Below, one piece after another: positions 21,271 to 31,377 of a DNA stretch of 64,000 nt. The DNA lies in contig CP046107.1 in NCBI GenBank assembly GCA_016864895.1, forward strand, positions 1,123,741 to 1,187,740. Direction: 5' to 3'. The notes under the pieces are model-generated. The model did not search any database, was not told where the DNA came from, and worked only from the letters and a program-made list of their open reading frames with translations. Source of the DNA: Neisseriaceae bacterium (lineage in GTDB: Bacteria > Pseudomonadota > Gammaproteobacteria > Burkholderiales > Neisseriaceae). A program made the translations under genes and the position numbers. The first letter of the stretch is position 1, and every line of letters begins with the position of its first letter.

Positions 21271-22668
21271 ACGAGAGGAAGGCGCTTCTTTCCAGTAATA
21301 AGCTATATAACAGCTTACAATAAATAAAATACAAAAAATAAAACTCCATATCCTGTCGCTCTCTAATAAAATACTAACAGCAGTGATAAAAAGGAAAATA
21401 AAACCTATGATTGCGGGAAAGGGATACCAAGGAGAAAGGTAAGGAAGTTCACTTATTAATTTCTGTTCCTTTAAGAGTTTTCTTCTAAAGTTAAATTGAC
21501 ATATACAAATACTCATCCAGACTACAACCATAGTAATACCTGATACATCGATAATTGCATTAAGAACAGTGCTAATTTCAAAATATTTTAAAAGGAGTCC
21601 AGGTAATGCACCCAAAACAGTAATAATAACAGCATAAACAGGTACGCCCCCTTTAGTCAAATAATTAATCCATTTGGGTAAGTGATATTCATTGGATATA
21701 GACCACAACATTCTTGAAGAACCATATAAACCAGCGTTTGCAGATGATAAAAGTGCTGTAATGATCACAAAACGGATAATATCTTCCACATAGGGAATAT
21801 TCATTTGACTCAAAAGTAAGACAAAAGGACTACTACTAATACTGTCTGTATCTATGCCTAGTTGAGATCTGGGAAATAAAAATGCAATAATGGTTATAGT
21901 TCCAATAAACATAATTAGTAAACGCCAAAAAGTTGCTTTTATTGCTTTCGGAACACTTTTTTGAGGCTCTTCTGACTCTCCTGCTGCAACCGCAATTAGT
22001 TCAGTTCCGGTAAAAGAAAAGTTAACTAGTAGCATTGTTGTAAAAATACCTGCCCAGCCATGAGGAAAAAGATTATCTCCTGAGAAATTATTTAGATAGG
22101 TGTTTGGGTATTCTTTGACAGGCACCATCGGGAGGATATTAAATAAAACAATTAGTCCCAGTAAGATAAAACCAATCACAGTTATTACTTTTATCAATGA
22201 TAAGTAGAATTCAGATTCTGCAAATACCTTAGTCGAATAAATATTAAAGGTAAAAATAAGAGCTGTGAAAATTAAAACCCACCCCCATATAGGAAAATGA
22301 GCAAACCATTCATGCATTAAAATAGCAGCAGCAGTAAAATCAATTCCAAGAGTTAGAGCCCAGGATAACCAGTAAGTCCAAGCAATAACATATCCGGTTG
22401 CGGGGCCAATAAATTTAGTGGCATAAACACCGAAGGCGTTGGTATTAGGCATATAAGCCGATAATTCACCCAGGCACATCATAACAAAATAAGTGACACA
22501 GCCGCCAAAAATGTAGGCTAGAATTGCACCCAAAGAGCCTGATTCATTGATAACAGTACCAGAACCCAGAAATAGCCCAGTGCCAATAGCTCCTCCAAGA
22601 GATAACATCACTAGATGTTTTGTTTTGATGGTATGTGTTAATTGATTTCTATTATTGTTTGTGTTCAT
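21268..22668 (-). CDS. amino-acid permease of the APC superfamily
   Basis: The protein is 466 residues with about twelve membrane segments. The N-terminal signature with SLGGAIGTGLFLGSG and the segment FSFTGTELIAVAAGESEEPQ are diagnostic of the amino-acid transporter (AAT) family within APC, which imports amino acids with protons. Features are shared with LysP, AnsP and MmuP, so the substrate cannot be assigned. It lies upstream-to-downstream after topA on the same strand, converging on the atp operon. Confidence 0.9.
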   Translation of the reverse strand: MNTNNNRNQLTHTIKTKHLVMLSLGGAIGTGLFLGSGTVINESGSLGAILAYIFGGCVTYFVMMCLGELSAYMPNTNAFGVYATKFIGPATGYVIAWTYWLSWALTLGIDFTAAAILMHEWFAHFPIWGWVLIFTALIFTFNIYSTKVFAESEFYLSLIKVITVIGFILLGLIVLFNILPMVPVKEYPNTYLNNFSGDNLFPHGWAGIFTTMLLVNFSFTGTELIAVAAGESEEPQKSVPKAIKATFWRLLIMFIGTITIIAFLFPRSQLGIDTDSISSSPFVLLLSQMNIPYVEDIIRFVIITALLSSANAGLYGSSRMLWSISNEYHLPKWINYLTKGGVPVYAVIITVLGALPGLLLKYFEISTVLNAIIDVSGITMVVVWMSICICQFNFRRKLLKEQKLISELPYLSPWYPFPAIIGFIFLFITAVSILLESDRIWSFIFCILFIVSCYIAYYWKEAPSSR

Positions 22669-22686
22669 ATTTAACCTAACAGATAT

Positions 22687-24972
22687 TTATGTTTTATTTA
22701 TGTTTTCGTCTTCAAAAGGTTCACTATAGCCACACTCCTTTTGAGGACATACTTTTTCAGTACCTCTTCTTTTTGAGACTTTGATGGTTAATATTGGCCA
22801 GTTGCATTTTGGACAATTTTCTTTGATTGGTTCATTCCAAACAGCATAATTACATTTTGGATAATGGCTACAACCAAAGAAAGATTTACCGTAGCGACTT
22901 TTCTTCTCTAATAATGTACCCTGGTTGCATACTGGGCATACAATACCTGTATCTCTTGGTTTGTTAAGAGGTTCTATATACTTACATTTAGGGTAATTAG
23001 AGCAACCAATAAAACGGCCATAAGGTCCCATTTTATAAATTAATTGACTTTCACACTCAGGACATGTCCTACCTTCTACAATTTCAAGCTCTCGTGCTTT
23101 ATCCTCTTTTGTTTGATCAATGTTACGAGTATAGTCACAATCGGGATATCCAGAGCAAGCAATAAATCTACCTCTACGGCCAAATTTTACCTGTAATTTA
23201 TGTTTTTTACATTTAGGACAAACTTCATCTAGATCTTCTGTTGTTACGTCTTTACGAGAAATATTTTCTTTTTCTTCTACTTGTTGACTAAAATTCTTCC
23301 AGAAAGCCCTCATGATAGGCAACCATTTTTTATCACCATTTGCAATGCTGTCTAAGTCATTCTCCATCTTTGCCGTAAAATTGTAGTCTACGTAATGATC
23401 AAAGTGCTGTGTGAGAAATTTATTAACTATTTCTCCTCTGTCAGTAGGAATGAATTGTTTTTGGTTGACTTGGACATAGTCCCTATTCTTTAGGGTGGAT
23501 ATGATACTGGCGTATGTGGAAGGTCGTCCAATACCAAATTCTTCTAGTGCCTTCACCAAAGAAGCTTCTGTGTATCTTGGTGGTGGTTGAGTGAAATGTT
23601 GTTCCCCGTAAAGTTTATTAACAAATATTTCCTCGTTAATTTTCAAATCAGGAAGAAGTAATTTATTCTCATCTTTTGGCTCATCTTGGCTTTCTTCATA
23701 TACTGATAGAAATCCATTAAAAATCATTATATTGCCATATGTTTTAAGGATAGAATCTTCAATAGAGATATCCACAGTAGTCGTATGAAATTTAGCTTCA
23801 GACATTTGACTTGCAAGAGTTCGCTTCCAAACCATTTGATACAGTTTAAATTGATCGCTGGTCAAAAAAGGTTTCACAGATTCAGGTGTTCGTTCAATAG
23901 AAGTAGGACGAATTGCTTCATGAGCTTCTTGAGCATTTTTAGTTTTAGTTTTATAAATGTTTGGCGACTTAGGGAGATATTGAGCATCCATATTTTGTTG
24001 AATATAATTTCTAATTTCAGTGATCGCCTCATTAGAAAGAGAAACAGAATCTGTACGCATATAAGTGATTAGGCCAACAGCACCTTGACCAACATCTATA
24101 CCTTCATATAACTGTTGGGCAGTTTTCATTATTTTTGTGGTGGTCATGGATAGCTTTCTCACGCCTTCTTGTTGGAGGGTGGAGGTAGAGAACGGTGCTA
24201 CGGGTTTGCGTTTTCTCTGTTTTTTGACAATATCTGACACAATAGCAGGCTTATTAGCAAGATTTTTGATAATTTCATCATTGTCATTTTTTGAAGGAAT
24301 ATCAAATTGTTCTAGTTTTTTTCCTTTGTATTGAAAGAGTTTAGCAGTAAAAGATTTCGAGTCTTTTTCGCTGTCTAGGTGTATTGTCCAATATTCTTTA
24401 GATTGAAAGGATGTTCTTGCGTCTTCTCTTTCACAGATTAACCTTAGAGCAGGGCTTTGTACTCTTCCTGCAGATAAACCCCTATGAATTTTTTTCCATA
24501 AGAGGGGGGATAAGTTGAATCCAACTAAATAATCTAAAGCTCTTCTAGTTTGTTGTGCATCGATTAGATTTTGTGACAGTCCACGAGGATTTTCGATAGC
24601 ATATGTTACTGCCGATTTGGTAATCTCATTAAAGGTCACTCTTTGAGGTTGAATATGTTTTAATTTTTCATTTTGTTTGAGTATTTCTTGTAAGTGCCAA
24701 GAAATGGCTTCTCCTTCACGGTCTGGGTCGGTTGCAAGATAGATATTATTGCTTTTTATTGCAGCCTTGATTATGGCATCCAAATGCTTTTTATTTTTAG
24801 ATGCCAATTCATATCTCATTTCAAAGTTATTTTCGGGATCAACTGCTCCCGATTTTGGTGCTAAATCTCTTACATGACCATAAGAAGCCAAGATTTCAAA
24901 ATCATTACCTAGATATTTTTTTAAGGTTTTTGCCTTTGAGGGAGATTCAACGATAAGTAAATTTTTTGTCAT
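22687..24972 (-). CDS. topA: DNA topoisomerase I
   Basis: The protein is 761 residues. The TOPRIM domain starts with LLIVESPSKAKTLKKYLG and contains ATDPDREGEAI. The active-site Tyr is in GLITYMRTDSVSLS, near residue 310. The C-terminus has four zinc-ribbon repeats beginning CPKCKKHKL, CPECESQL, CPVCNQGT and CPKCNWPI. It relaxes negatively supercoiled DNA. The same strand continues after a 340-base gap from smg and dprA, the order known in Neisseria. Confidence 0.97.
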   Translation of the reverse strand: MTKNLLIVESPSKAKTLKKYLGNDFEILASYGHVRDLAPKSGAVDPENNFEMRYELASKNKKHLDAIIKAAIKSNNIYLATDPDREGEAISWHLQEILKQNEKLKHIQPQRVTFNEITKSAVTYAIENPRGLSQNLIDAQQTRRALDYLVGFNLSPLLWKKIHRGLSAGRVQSPALRLICEREDARTSFQSKEYWTIHLDSEKDSKSFTAKLFQYKGKKLEQFDIPSKNDNDEIIKNLANKPAIVSDIVKKQRKRKPVAPFSTSTLQQEGVRKLSMTTTKIMKTAQQLYEGIDVGQGAVGLITYMRTDSVSLSNEAITEIRNYIQQNMDAQYLPKSPNIYKTKTKNAQEAHEAIRPTSIERTPESVKPFLTSDQFKLYQMVWKRTLASQMSEAKFHTTTVDISIEDSILKTYGNIMIFNGFLSVYEESQDEPKDENKLLLPDLKINEEIFVNKLYGEQHFTQPPPRYTEASLVKALEEFGIGRPSTYASIISTLKNRDYVQVNQKQFIPTDRGEIVNKFLTQHFDHYVDYNFTAKMENDLDSIANGDKKWLPIMRAFWKNFSQQVEEKENISRKDVTTEDLDEVCPKCKKHKLQVKFGRRGRFIACSGYPDCDYTRNIDQTKEDKARELEIVEGRTCPECESQLIYKMGPYGRFIGCSNYPKCKYIEPLNKPRDTGIVCPVCNQGTLLEKKSRYGKSFFGCSHYPKCNYAVWNEPIKENCPKCNWPILTIKVSKRRGTEKVCPQKECGYSEPFEDENINKT

Positions 24973-25309
24973 GTGTTTGTATTCTGTTTTTGTTTTACTT
25001 ACTTAATTGGATATTAAACTCGGTAATACACAATCTCTATTTTATAAGCCTTCTCGGCAAATTCTACTATATTTAAATAAACTTTTAAAATTATTTTTTT
25101 TTACTCAGATGGAACAAATTGACTATGCCTTCTTTTTAATGTGAGTTTGGTTAGAGTTGTGTGGAAAATTCCTAGATAAAATGTAATGTTACTTCAGAGA
25201 GGGGAGGTATTAGGAATACTAAATTACAAATAAAACTAACTAGTAATTTAGATTGTATTAAGTTGGTTAAATAGTTGGAAAATTACGAGAATAACTAAGC
25301 CGGTCGTGT
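24973..25309. other. intergenic region between smg and topA
   Basis: About 340 AT-rich bases with no open frame or clear hairpin. It probably carries the topA promoter on the minus strand. I see nothing else. Confidence 0.5.
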
Positions 25310-25774
25310 TTAATGTGCGAGGTTTTTGACATACAATGTACTGAGTAAATCATCTCCAATTAGAACAGGCATTTCAGATTGGTTCATCCAGGCGGCTATT
25401 AGAGTGATGACTTTTACTGTTTCTATGTCGATCTTATTAGAATCCACTTTCATAATGGCATGGATTAGTATTTCTATTTCACTAAATTCAATTACCTTTT
25501 CACGATATAGAAAGTGTATGTAACCTCTAACCTCTAAGGGCAGCGACTTTATTTCCTCTGGAGAGAAAAATCGCATTCTTGATTCTAATTGAGGAAAGCC
25601 CAACTCTTTATGTGGGGTTTTAAAATTACATAATTCATCAAAACAAATGAGAGCATCAACAATATCAGCATACTCAAACCCAGCCTCACCAAGCTTTTCT
25701 GTAATGTAATACCTAGAAGGTAAGTGACCAAGACTTTGACACTGTTCGAATAAAAACACAAGAACATCAAACAT
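25310..25774 (-). CDS. smg: Smg family protein (DUF494)
   Basis: The protein is 154 residues and entirely helical in character. It starts MFDVLVFLFEQC, the typical Smg opening, followed by the acidic stretch with EKLGEAGFEYADIVDAL. The molecular function is unknown. The gene sits next to dprA in most Beta- and Gammaproteobacteria, as here (17 bases downstream of dprA). Confidence 0.9.
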   Translation of the reverse strand: MFDVLVFLFEQCQSLGHLPSRYYITEKLGEAGFEYADIVDALICFDELCNFKTPHKELGFPQLESRMRFFSPEEIKSLPLEVRGYIHFLYREKVIEFSEIEILIHAIMKVDSNKIDIETVKVITLIAAWMNQSEMPVLIGDDLLSTLYVKNLAH

Positions 25775-25791
25775 AACTAGTTTCCTTTAAA

Positions 25792-26910
25792 TTAAAAGAC
25801 TACTCTTTGAAATCGACCGCCCGAAGTTTTTTGAATTCTACCCTCAAGCTCTAACATGAGTAATAAGCTATGAACCTCCTCTGTTTGCAAGTGAAGAGTA
25901 TTTGAGATCTCATCTGGATGCATGATTTGACTACCCATGATTTCCAATACCTTGTTAACTAATTCATTATCCGATGTCTTTTTATCATCAATTTCATTGT
26001 CACGGTTTATATTATTATAATCAGATTCAAGAAAATCTTCCATAATTTCTTGAGCAGATTCGACTAGTTTTGCACCATTTTTTATTAATTGATGAGAACC
26101 TTTGGATTGTGTATTGTAAATTGAACCGGGGAAAGCCATGACATCTTTTCCCTGATCTATCGCTAATCTGGCTGTAATTAAAGAGCCAGATTTTAATGTT
26201 GCCTCTACGACCACAGTAGTTAAACTCAAACCAGCAATAATTCTGTTGCGAATAGGAAAGTTAATGGCATTGGCTTTAGTACCGATTGGAAATTCAGAAA
26301 TAATAAGTCCAATTTCGGAAATTTGATGAGCTAGCTCATAGTTAGATTTAGGATAGACTAGATCTATGCCAGTTCCTAGAACCGCAATTGTTGATCCTTT
26401 TTCTAAGAGTGCACCTTCATGGGCAGCTGTATCAATCCCAGAAGCCATACCGGATATGACACAAAAACCATTCCTACTAATTTCTTGAGCCGTATTTTTG
26501 GCGATATGTAGGCCTTGGGGTGTCGGATTTCTACTCCCAACGATAGCAATTTTTTGTTGATTAAGTAGGTATTTATTACCTCTTAGGAAAAGAACAGGTG
26601 GAGATGGATACACCTCTGTTAGTGCCATGGGATAGTCAGAATCATACAGAGTCATTATATGGCAATTTTTGTTTTTATTTTTCCATTGTATTGCGGGTAA
26701 AACATACTTTTCCATTACATCTGGATTGAGCCAGTTTTTTGAGACTAAATGGGGTTTTTCAATGAAAGGTCTTAGTTTCTCAAATGGCGTTTTTAAAATT
26801 TCATCGGGAGTTTTAAATTCTTTCATTAAATTTAGAAAGCTGATTGCACCTAAGTAGGGAGTAAATGCTACAGTCAAATAATCTTTTAGTTCAGAGTCAG
26901 AGAGTATCAT
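25792..26910 (-). CDS. dprA: DNA processing protein DprA
   Basis: The protein is 372 residues. It has an N-terminal SAM-like region, the Rossmann fold with KIAIVGSRNPTPQG and SGMASGIDTAAHEGAL, and a C-terminal winged-helix domain. DprA protects incoming single-stranded DNA and loads RecA during natural transformation. An intact dprA is compatible with competence but not proof of it, since it survives in non-competent species. The stop is 17 bases before smg, so they are probably co-transcribed. Confidence 0.95.
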   Translation of the reverse strand: MILSDSELKDYLTVAFTPYLGAISFLNLMKEFKTPDEILKTPFEKLRPFIEKPHLVSKNWLNPDVMEKYVLPAIQWKNKNKNCHIMTLYDSDYPMALTEVYPSPPVLFLRGNKYLLNQQKIAIVGSRNPTPQGLHIAKNTAQEISRNGFCVISGMASGIDTAAHEGALLEKGSTIAVLGTGIDLVYPKSNYELAHQISEIGLIISEFPIGTKANAINFPIRNRIIAGLSLTTVVVEATLKSGSLITARLAIDQGKDVMAFPGSIYNTQSKGSHQLIKNGAKLVESAQEIMEDFLESDYNNINRDNEIDDKKTSDNELVNKVLEIMGSQIMHPDEISNTLHLQTEEVHSLLLMLELEGRIQKTSGGRFQRVVF

Positions 26911-26924
26911 ATGTATTGATATGT

Positions 26925-27995
26925 TTAGTGAGGCTCATATTCAGGAATGTCTTCTAAGTCTTGTCCTTTTCCTGTGGCAAAATTTCCGATTTGAATATAA
27001 GCATTATCATAGTTTTCAATAATGAGAGCATAGGCCATATTATCTGAAAGATTATAGACTATAGCCTTACCTACTAAATTAACAGGGAAAGCAATGTTTT
27101 TAACTGTAATTTTTTCTATATTTGATGAGTCTACCCATGTTGTATTAGGAAGTTTTTCATAAATTGAGACGATAGCACCTCTATCTAGTCCTTGAGCTGT
27201 TCCTTTGTTGAGGAGTACTGTTTGATATTTACCAATGTGTTGTCCTATACCTTCAAATACGTGAATGATTTGAGCTTGGAAACTATTAGCAGCAGGGTGA
27301 GGTGTGAAATGGAAATTCTTATTGCTATTTTCAGGAACCAATAATAACTTATCTCCCTTACTGATTTCAGCAACTGCTTTGGTTACTATCAGCGGATGAG
27401 CCATTTTAGTGGGAATTTTTATAAAAGGAGGTGCTTTTTGACCTAAAATTGTGGCACTAGAATAACGTTCATTTTGAGGTAGTTTTTCCTGTGCCATATT
27501 ATCTCTTACTAGACGCCTATTGATATTGTGAGGTTCAATGGTTTTTGCTTCTCCAACATAAACAATTTCTTGTCCTATGGATTTCCCTGTTTCTGGGTCT
27601 GTAATGTCCTTGTTGGGTCTGTAAATAATATATCGACCTGTATTAATAAGATTGTTTGCATAAATTCTATCACCGGGTAAATAAAAGTAAGTATTTTTTG
27701 AGTTACCAATGATATAAGGGGAGTTTTTAATTTCATCATTTTCAATGATGGTGGGGTATGTCATAAAATTTTTCAATAAGTTCATTGGGACAAAAGATGG
27801 TTTATTACTTTCTTTGATTCTAATTTGAGGGTATAGTTTGATCACAGGTTTATCTGAATTAATGGGGGTTAACATTGCACCATTTTTTGGTGAAATATTT
27901 TTAGAAGAGTTGGCAACGGATAAATAATCATGACTTGTACTTAGATTTGGCAAGACGCTTAGGAATAAAGTTACAGTGAGCAAAGAAATTTTCAT
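26925..27995 (-). CDS. exported protein related to Neisseria LysM-domain protein, LysM module missing
   Basis: The protein is 356 residues with a signal peptide (MKISLLTVTLFLSVLPNLSTS). From about residue 45 it follows the family found beside def in Neisseria: KPVIKLYPQIRIKE, GRYIIYRPNKDITDPETG and GKYQTVLLNKGTAQGLDRG are typical. In that family a LysM peptidoglycan-binding module normally lies just after the signal peptide. Here only about 20 unremarkable residues are found between the signal peptide and the conserved region, so the module appears to have been lost. It is on the same strand as dprA, 14 bases upstream, and diverges from def. Confidence 0.8.
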   Translation of the reverse strand: MKISLLTVTLFLSVLPNLSTSHDYLSVANSSKNISPKNGAMLTPINSDKPVIKLYPQIRIKESNKPSFVPMNLLKNFMTYPTIIENDEIKNSPYIIGNSKNTYFYLPGDRIYANNLINTGRYIIYRPNKDITDPETGKSIGQEIVYVGEAKTIEPHNINRRLVRDNMAQEKLPQNERYSSATILGQKAPPFIKIPTKMAHPLIVTKAVAEISKGDKLLLVPENSNKNFHFTPHPAANSFQAQIIHVFEGIGQHIGKYQTVLLNKGTAQGLDRGAIVSIYEKLPNTTWVDSSNIEKITVKNIAFPVNLVGKAIVYNLSDNMAYALIIENYDNAYIQIGNFATGKGQDLEDIPEYEPH

Positions 27996-28166
27996 TTTAA
28001 CTACCTTTAGGATTATAGTGTATACTTCTCAAGTTAGTGACATTTAAAAAAATATACAATTTAAACTGATGTGCTGTAATATAACACAGTATTTTGGATT
28101 TAATATTATAATTTAACGTGGTAAGTTTTTTAATTGAGATTACTTTAAAGTATCATTGGGTTTCAT

Positions 28167-28673
28167 ATGGCAATTTTGAATGTATTAAAATATCCAGATG
28201 AGAATTTACACATTGTGGCTCAGCCAGTTGAAAGTGTTAATGGGGAAATTAAGACACTTATTTCTGATATGTTTGAAACCATGTATTCATTAAATGGAGT
28301 AGGGTTAGCTGCAACACAAGTTGATTTTCATGTGAGAGTGGTAGTTATCGATGTATCTGAAGAGAAAAATCATCCTCAAGTATTTATTAACCCCGAGATT
28401 ATTGCATCAGAGGGAGAGATAGAAAGTGAAGAAGGTTGTTTATCAGTGCCGGGGGTGTATGAGAAAGTGGTGAGAGCAGCAAAAGTAAAAGTTAGTGCTT
28501 TGGATGAAAATGGGCAGATTGTAAATCTTGAGGCTGATGGATTGCTGGCTAAGTGTATTCAGCATGAAATTGATCATCTTAATGGAAAGGTTTTTGTTGA
28601 GTATTTATCTCGGTTAAAACTAAATAGAATTAAATCCAAATTATTAAAGCAGTTTAAGAAAGATTTTGCTTAA
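28167..28673 (+). CDS. def: peptide deformylase
   Basis: The protein is 168 residues. All three motifs are present: [16 protein letters not shown] and QHEIDHLNG, whose Cys and two His bind the metal. It removes the formyl group from nascent proteins. The stop overlaps the fmt start by one base, a classic def-fmt pair. Confidence 0.97.
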   Translation: MAILNVLKYPDENLHIVAQPVESVNGEIKTLISDMFETMYSLNGVGLAATQVDFHVRVVVIDVSEEKNHPQVFINPEIIASEGEIESEEGCLSVPGVYEKVVRAAKVKVSALDENGQIVNLEADGLLAKCIQHEIDHLNGKVFVEYLSRLKLNRIKSKLLKQFKKDFA

Positions 28674-29596
28674 TGAGAATTATTTTTGCAGGAACGCCTG
28701 AGTTTGCGTCACATACTTTGCAAAAATTAATAGAGTATGGGGTTGATGTGGTTGCAGTTGTGACTCAACCTGATAAGCCTAAAGGAAGAGGGTTAAAGTT
28801 GGCAGCAAGTCCAGTTAAAGAAGTTGCTCAAAAATATAACATTAAAGTGTTACAGCCGAATTCTCTAAGAAATGAAGATATAGTTCAACAATTGAGAACC
28901 TATAAAGCCGATCTGATGATAGTAGTTGCTTACGGGCTCATTATCCCAGCGACTATTCTGGATGTGCCACGATATGGTTGTATTAATATTCATGCATCAA
29001 TTTTACCTCGTTGGAGAGGTGCTGCACCCATTCAGAGAGCGATTGAAGTAGGAGATAAAAAAACAGGTATTTCAATTATGCGAATGGATGTCGGATTGGA
29101 TACTGGCTCTATACTAAAAATACAAGAAATTTTGATTAGTGATCGAGAAACAACTAGCAGTTTGCATGATAAATTAAAGCAGATTGGTGCTGAACTGTGT
29201 CTTGATGTGTTAAGAGAGTTGCCTAATTTGGTGGCTTACCCACAGCACGAAGAGGGGGTAACTTATGCGCATAAAATTCACAAGAATGAGGCAATAATTA
29301 ACTGGCATGATTCTGCTATAGTCATTGATCGAAAGATTCGTGCTTTTAACCCATTCCCGATTGCAAGAACCAAAATTAATGATCAAGAAATTAAAATATG
29401 GCAAGCAAAGATAGTTTCCAGTAAGTGCCAGTGTACCCCAGGTAGTGTTGTATCAGTGTCTAATCTAGGAGTAGAAGTAGCTACTTCAGAGGGTTCGTTA
29501 CTAATTGAGCAAATACAAAAACCGGGTTCTCATAAGATGGCAGTTAAGGATTTTATTTTAGGATTCCCTATAAAAGTGGGTACTGTTCTTGGATAG
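28673..29596 (+). CDS. fmt: methionyl-tRNA formyltransferase
   Basis: The protein is 307 residues. The formyltransferase core contains FAGTPEFAS at the start, the catalytic NIHASILPRWRGAAPIQRA segment and the DTGSIL motif. It formylates the initiator Met-tRNA with 10-formyl-tetrahydrofolate. The C-terminal tRNA-binding domain is complete. Confidence 0.97.
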   Translation: MRIIFAGTPEFASHTLQKLIEYGVDVVAVVTQPDKPKGRGLKLAASPVKEVAQKYNIKVLQPNSLRNEDIVQQLRTYKADLMIVVAYGLIIPATILDVPRYGCINIHASILPRWRGAAPIQRAIEVGDKKTGISIMRMDVGLDTGSILKIQEILISDRETTSSLHDKLKQIGAELCLDVLRELPNLVAYPQHEEGVTYAHKIHKNEAIINWHDSAIVIDRKIRAFNPFPIARTKINDQEIKIWQAKIVSSKCQCTPGSVVSVSNLGVEVATSEGSLLIEQIQKPGSHKMAVKDFILGFPIKVGTVLG

Positions 29597-29604
29597 GAGT
29601 ATTT

Positions 29605-30855
29605 TTGAACCAAAATAAAATTCAGACATATGCGGTTAAGATTCTTAAGCAAGTACTGTTAGAGAGGCGTAACTTAACTGATGTATTTGCATGTGTTTTT
29701 TTTGAAAATTCATTAAAAGAGATCCCTGTTATTAAAGATATTAGTTATGGAGTGCTAAGATATTATAAATTGTTGGATTATTGGGTAAATTGTTATTTAA
29801 AAACAACATTAAAAGAAATTGAAATTTATTTGTTACTATTGGTTGCTTTGTATCAATTAAACTATACGAGAGCCGCAGAGTATGCTGTAGTCAATGAAGC
29901 AGTTAATTTAGCTGCTAAGAAGTATCAGGGTAAATATAAGAAGTTAGTTAATGCTGTTTTAAGAAATCACCTAAGAGGTAGACCTAATAATTTATTGATT
30001 CCAAATGATAATATTGAGGCTCTCTATAATTTACCCCACTGGTGGGTAAATAAAATTATTAATGACTATCCCGGGCAATCAATAGACATATTTTCAGCGT
30101 ATCAAACACATCCGCCTCTGACATTAAGAGTGAATGCAAGGAAAATAGAGACATCAGATTATTTGAATATTTTAAGGGAAGAATCCATTGAAGCAGTACA
30201 GTGGGATCAATTTGCCATATGTCTTATCAAGCCAATACCTGTTACTAAAATTCCTTATTTTTTTGATGGTTATGTTTCTGTGCAAGATTGGGGTGCACAG
30301 CAAGCAGTTCCTTTATTAGAAGTTACAGATGACGCTTATGTGTTGGATGCTTGTGCCGCACCTGGTGGGAAAACAGGGCATTTATTAGAGTATGCTAATT
30401 GTGAATTATTGGCATTGGATATTAGTCTTGAGAGACTAAAAAAGGTTGAAGATAACCTAAAAAGATTAAATTTATCTGCTCAGTTAAAATGTGCTGATGC
30501 CGGAAAATTAGAAACATGGTGGGATGGACGATATTTTGATTATATCTTAGCAGATATCCCATGTACTGCATCAGGAGTCGTTAAAAGAAATCCTGATATT
30601 AAATGGTTGCGACAATTAGCTGATGCTAATAATATGGCAAAATCTCATGAAAAATTGATTGATAATTTGTGGAAGTGTTTGAGAAGTCAAGGTAAAATGT
30701 TAATTGCAACTTGCTCAATTTTTCGTGAAGAAAATCAAGATCAGATTTTGAAGTTTTTATCTAGAAACCCTGATGCCAGTTTAATGCAACAGTTGCAAAT
30801 CTTACCCAATAAGGATAAAGATGGATTTTACTATGCTCTGGTGAAAAAGGACTAG
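29605..30855 (+). CDS. rsmB: 16S rRNA m5C967 methyltransferase RsmB
   Basis: The protein is 416 residues. It has an N-terminal NusB-like domain, then the SAM site with DACAAPGGKTGHLLE and the catalytic region DIPCTASGVVKRNPDIKW with the TC..F.EEN motif. The start is TTG at 29605, eight bases after fmt, supported by an 'aggag' site overlapping the fmt stop. No ATG gives a full N-terminal domain. It closes the def-fmt-rsmB unit. Confidence 0.94.
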   Translation: MNQNKIQTYAVKILKQVLLERRNLTDVFACVFFENSLKEIPVIKDISYGVLRYYKLLDYWVNCYLKTTLKEIEIYLLLLVALYQLNYTRAAEYAVVNEAVNLAAKKYQGKYKKLVNAVLRNHLRGRPNNLLIPNDNIEALYNLPHWWVNKIINDYPGQSIDIFSAYQTHPPLTLRVNARKIETSDYLNILREESIEAVQWDQFAICLIKPIPVTKIPYFFDGYVSVQDWGAQQAVPLLEVTDDAYVLDACAAPGGKTGHLLEYANCELLALDISLERLKKVEDNLKRLNLSAQLKCADAGKLETWWDGRYFDYILADIPCTASGVVKRNPDIKWLRQLADANNMAKSHEKLIDNLWKCLRSQGKMLIATCSIFREENQDQILKFLSRNPDASLMQQLQILPNKDKDGFYYALVKKD

Positions 30856-31377
30856 TTGTTTCTTAATTATTTTATATTTTTTTTGATAGGTAGTCGATCA
30901 ATTTATTGTGATGGATATCAAGCGTAGATGAGGTTGATAACCTGCTAGGTGCTGAACATGCTCAGTTACCCTGTTAGGAGCCCACCGAAGTGAATTAGTG
31001 CAATTGCTAGACACAGTAGAGTTCTATTTTAGGTTGGGATAGCGTCAAGCAGGCGGCATATGGAGGTGGCTAAATATTATATGTGGCATGTGCATGATAA
31101 TTTCATTTTGTTGATATTGTTGTGCTAGCAGAGCTTTAAGATGGCTTTAATAGGGGATATACTATAAAAGTTTTAGGATAGCTTTCTAGTTTTATATAGA
31201 ACAGAATAATTTATTATTTTCCAATTTAAGTTGGGACAAAAGTTGCAAGTAAGAGTTAAACTAGAAATGAGCTTTAGGGGCATGCCTAAACTTTATTCGG
31301 TCAGAAAGTCTTGTTACAAAGGATAGAATTGGTAATGGGTAGTTTGTCATTAACATTATAGAGAATGATCCATAATT
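30856..31377 (+). other. 520-base gap between rsmB and ntrY, containing a relic insertion element
   Basis: No intact gene is present. The first 200 bases contain the decayed right end of a tnpB element, listed separately. In Neisseria a small envelope protein gene lies between sun/rsmB and ntrY. It may have been destroyed here, but I could not recognise its remains. Confidence 0.5.
30907..31049 (+). mobile_element. relic of a second tnpB element (3' end and right terminus)
   Basis: The plus strand can be aligned by eye to the last part of the tnpB element at 6907-8275. 'gatgaggttgataacctg' matches the codons for the final RuvC motif (ADEVGAINIL). 'cccaccgaagtgaattag' matches the segment for THRSELA nearly base for base. 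The end 'aggttgggatagcgtcaag' matches the element's right end 'aggccggcgaggacgtcaag'. Many substitutions and small gaps show that it is much older than the first copy. It is in the same orientation as rsmB and ntrY. Confidence 0.7.
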
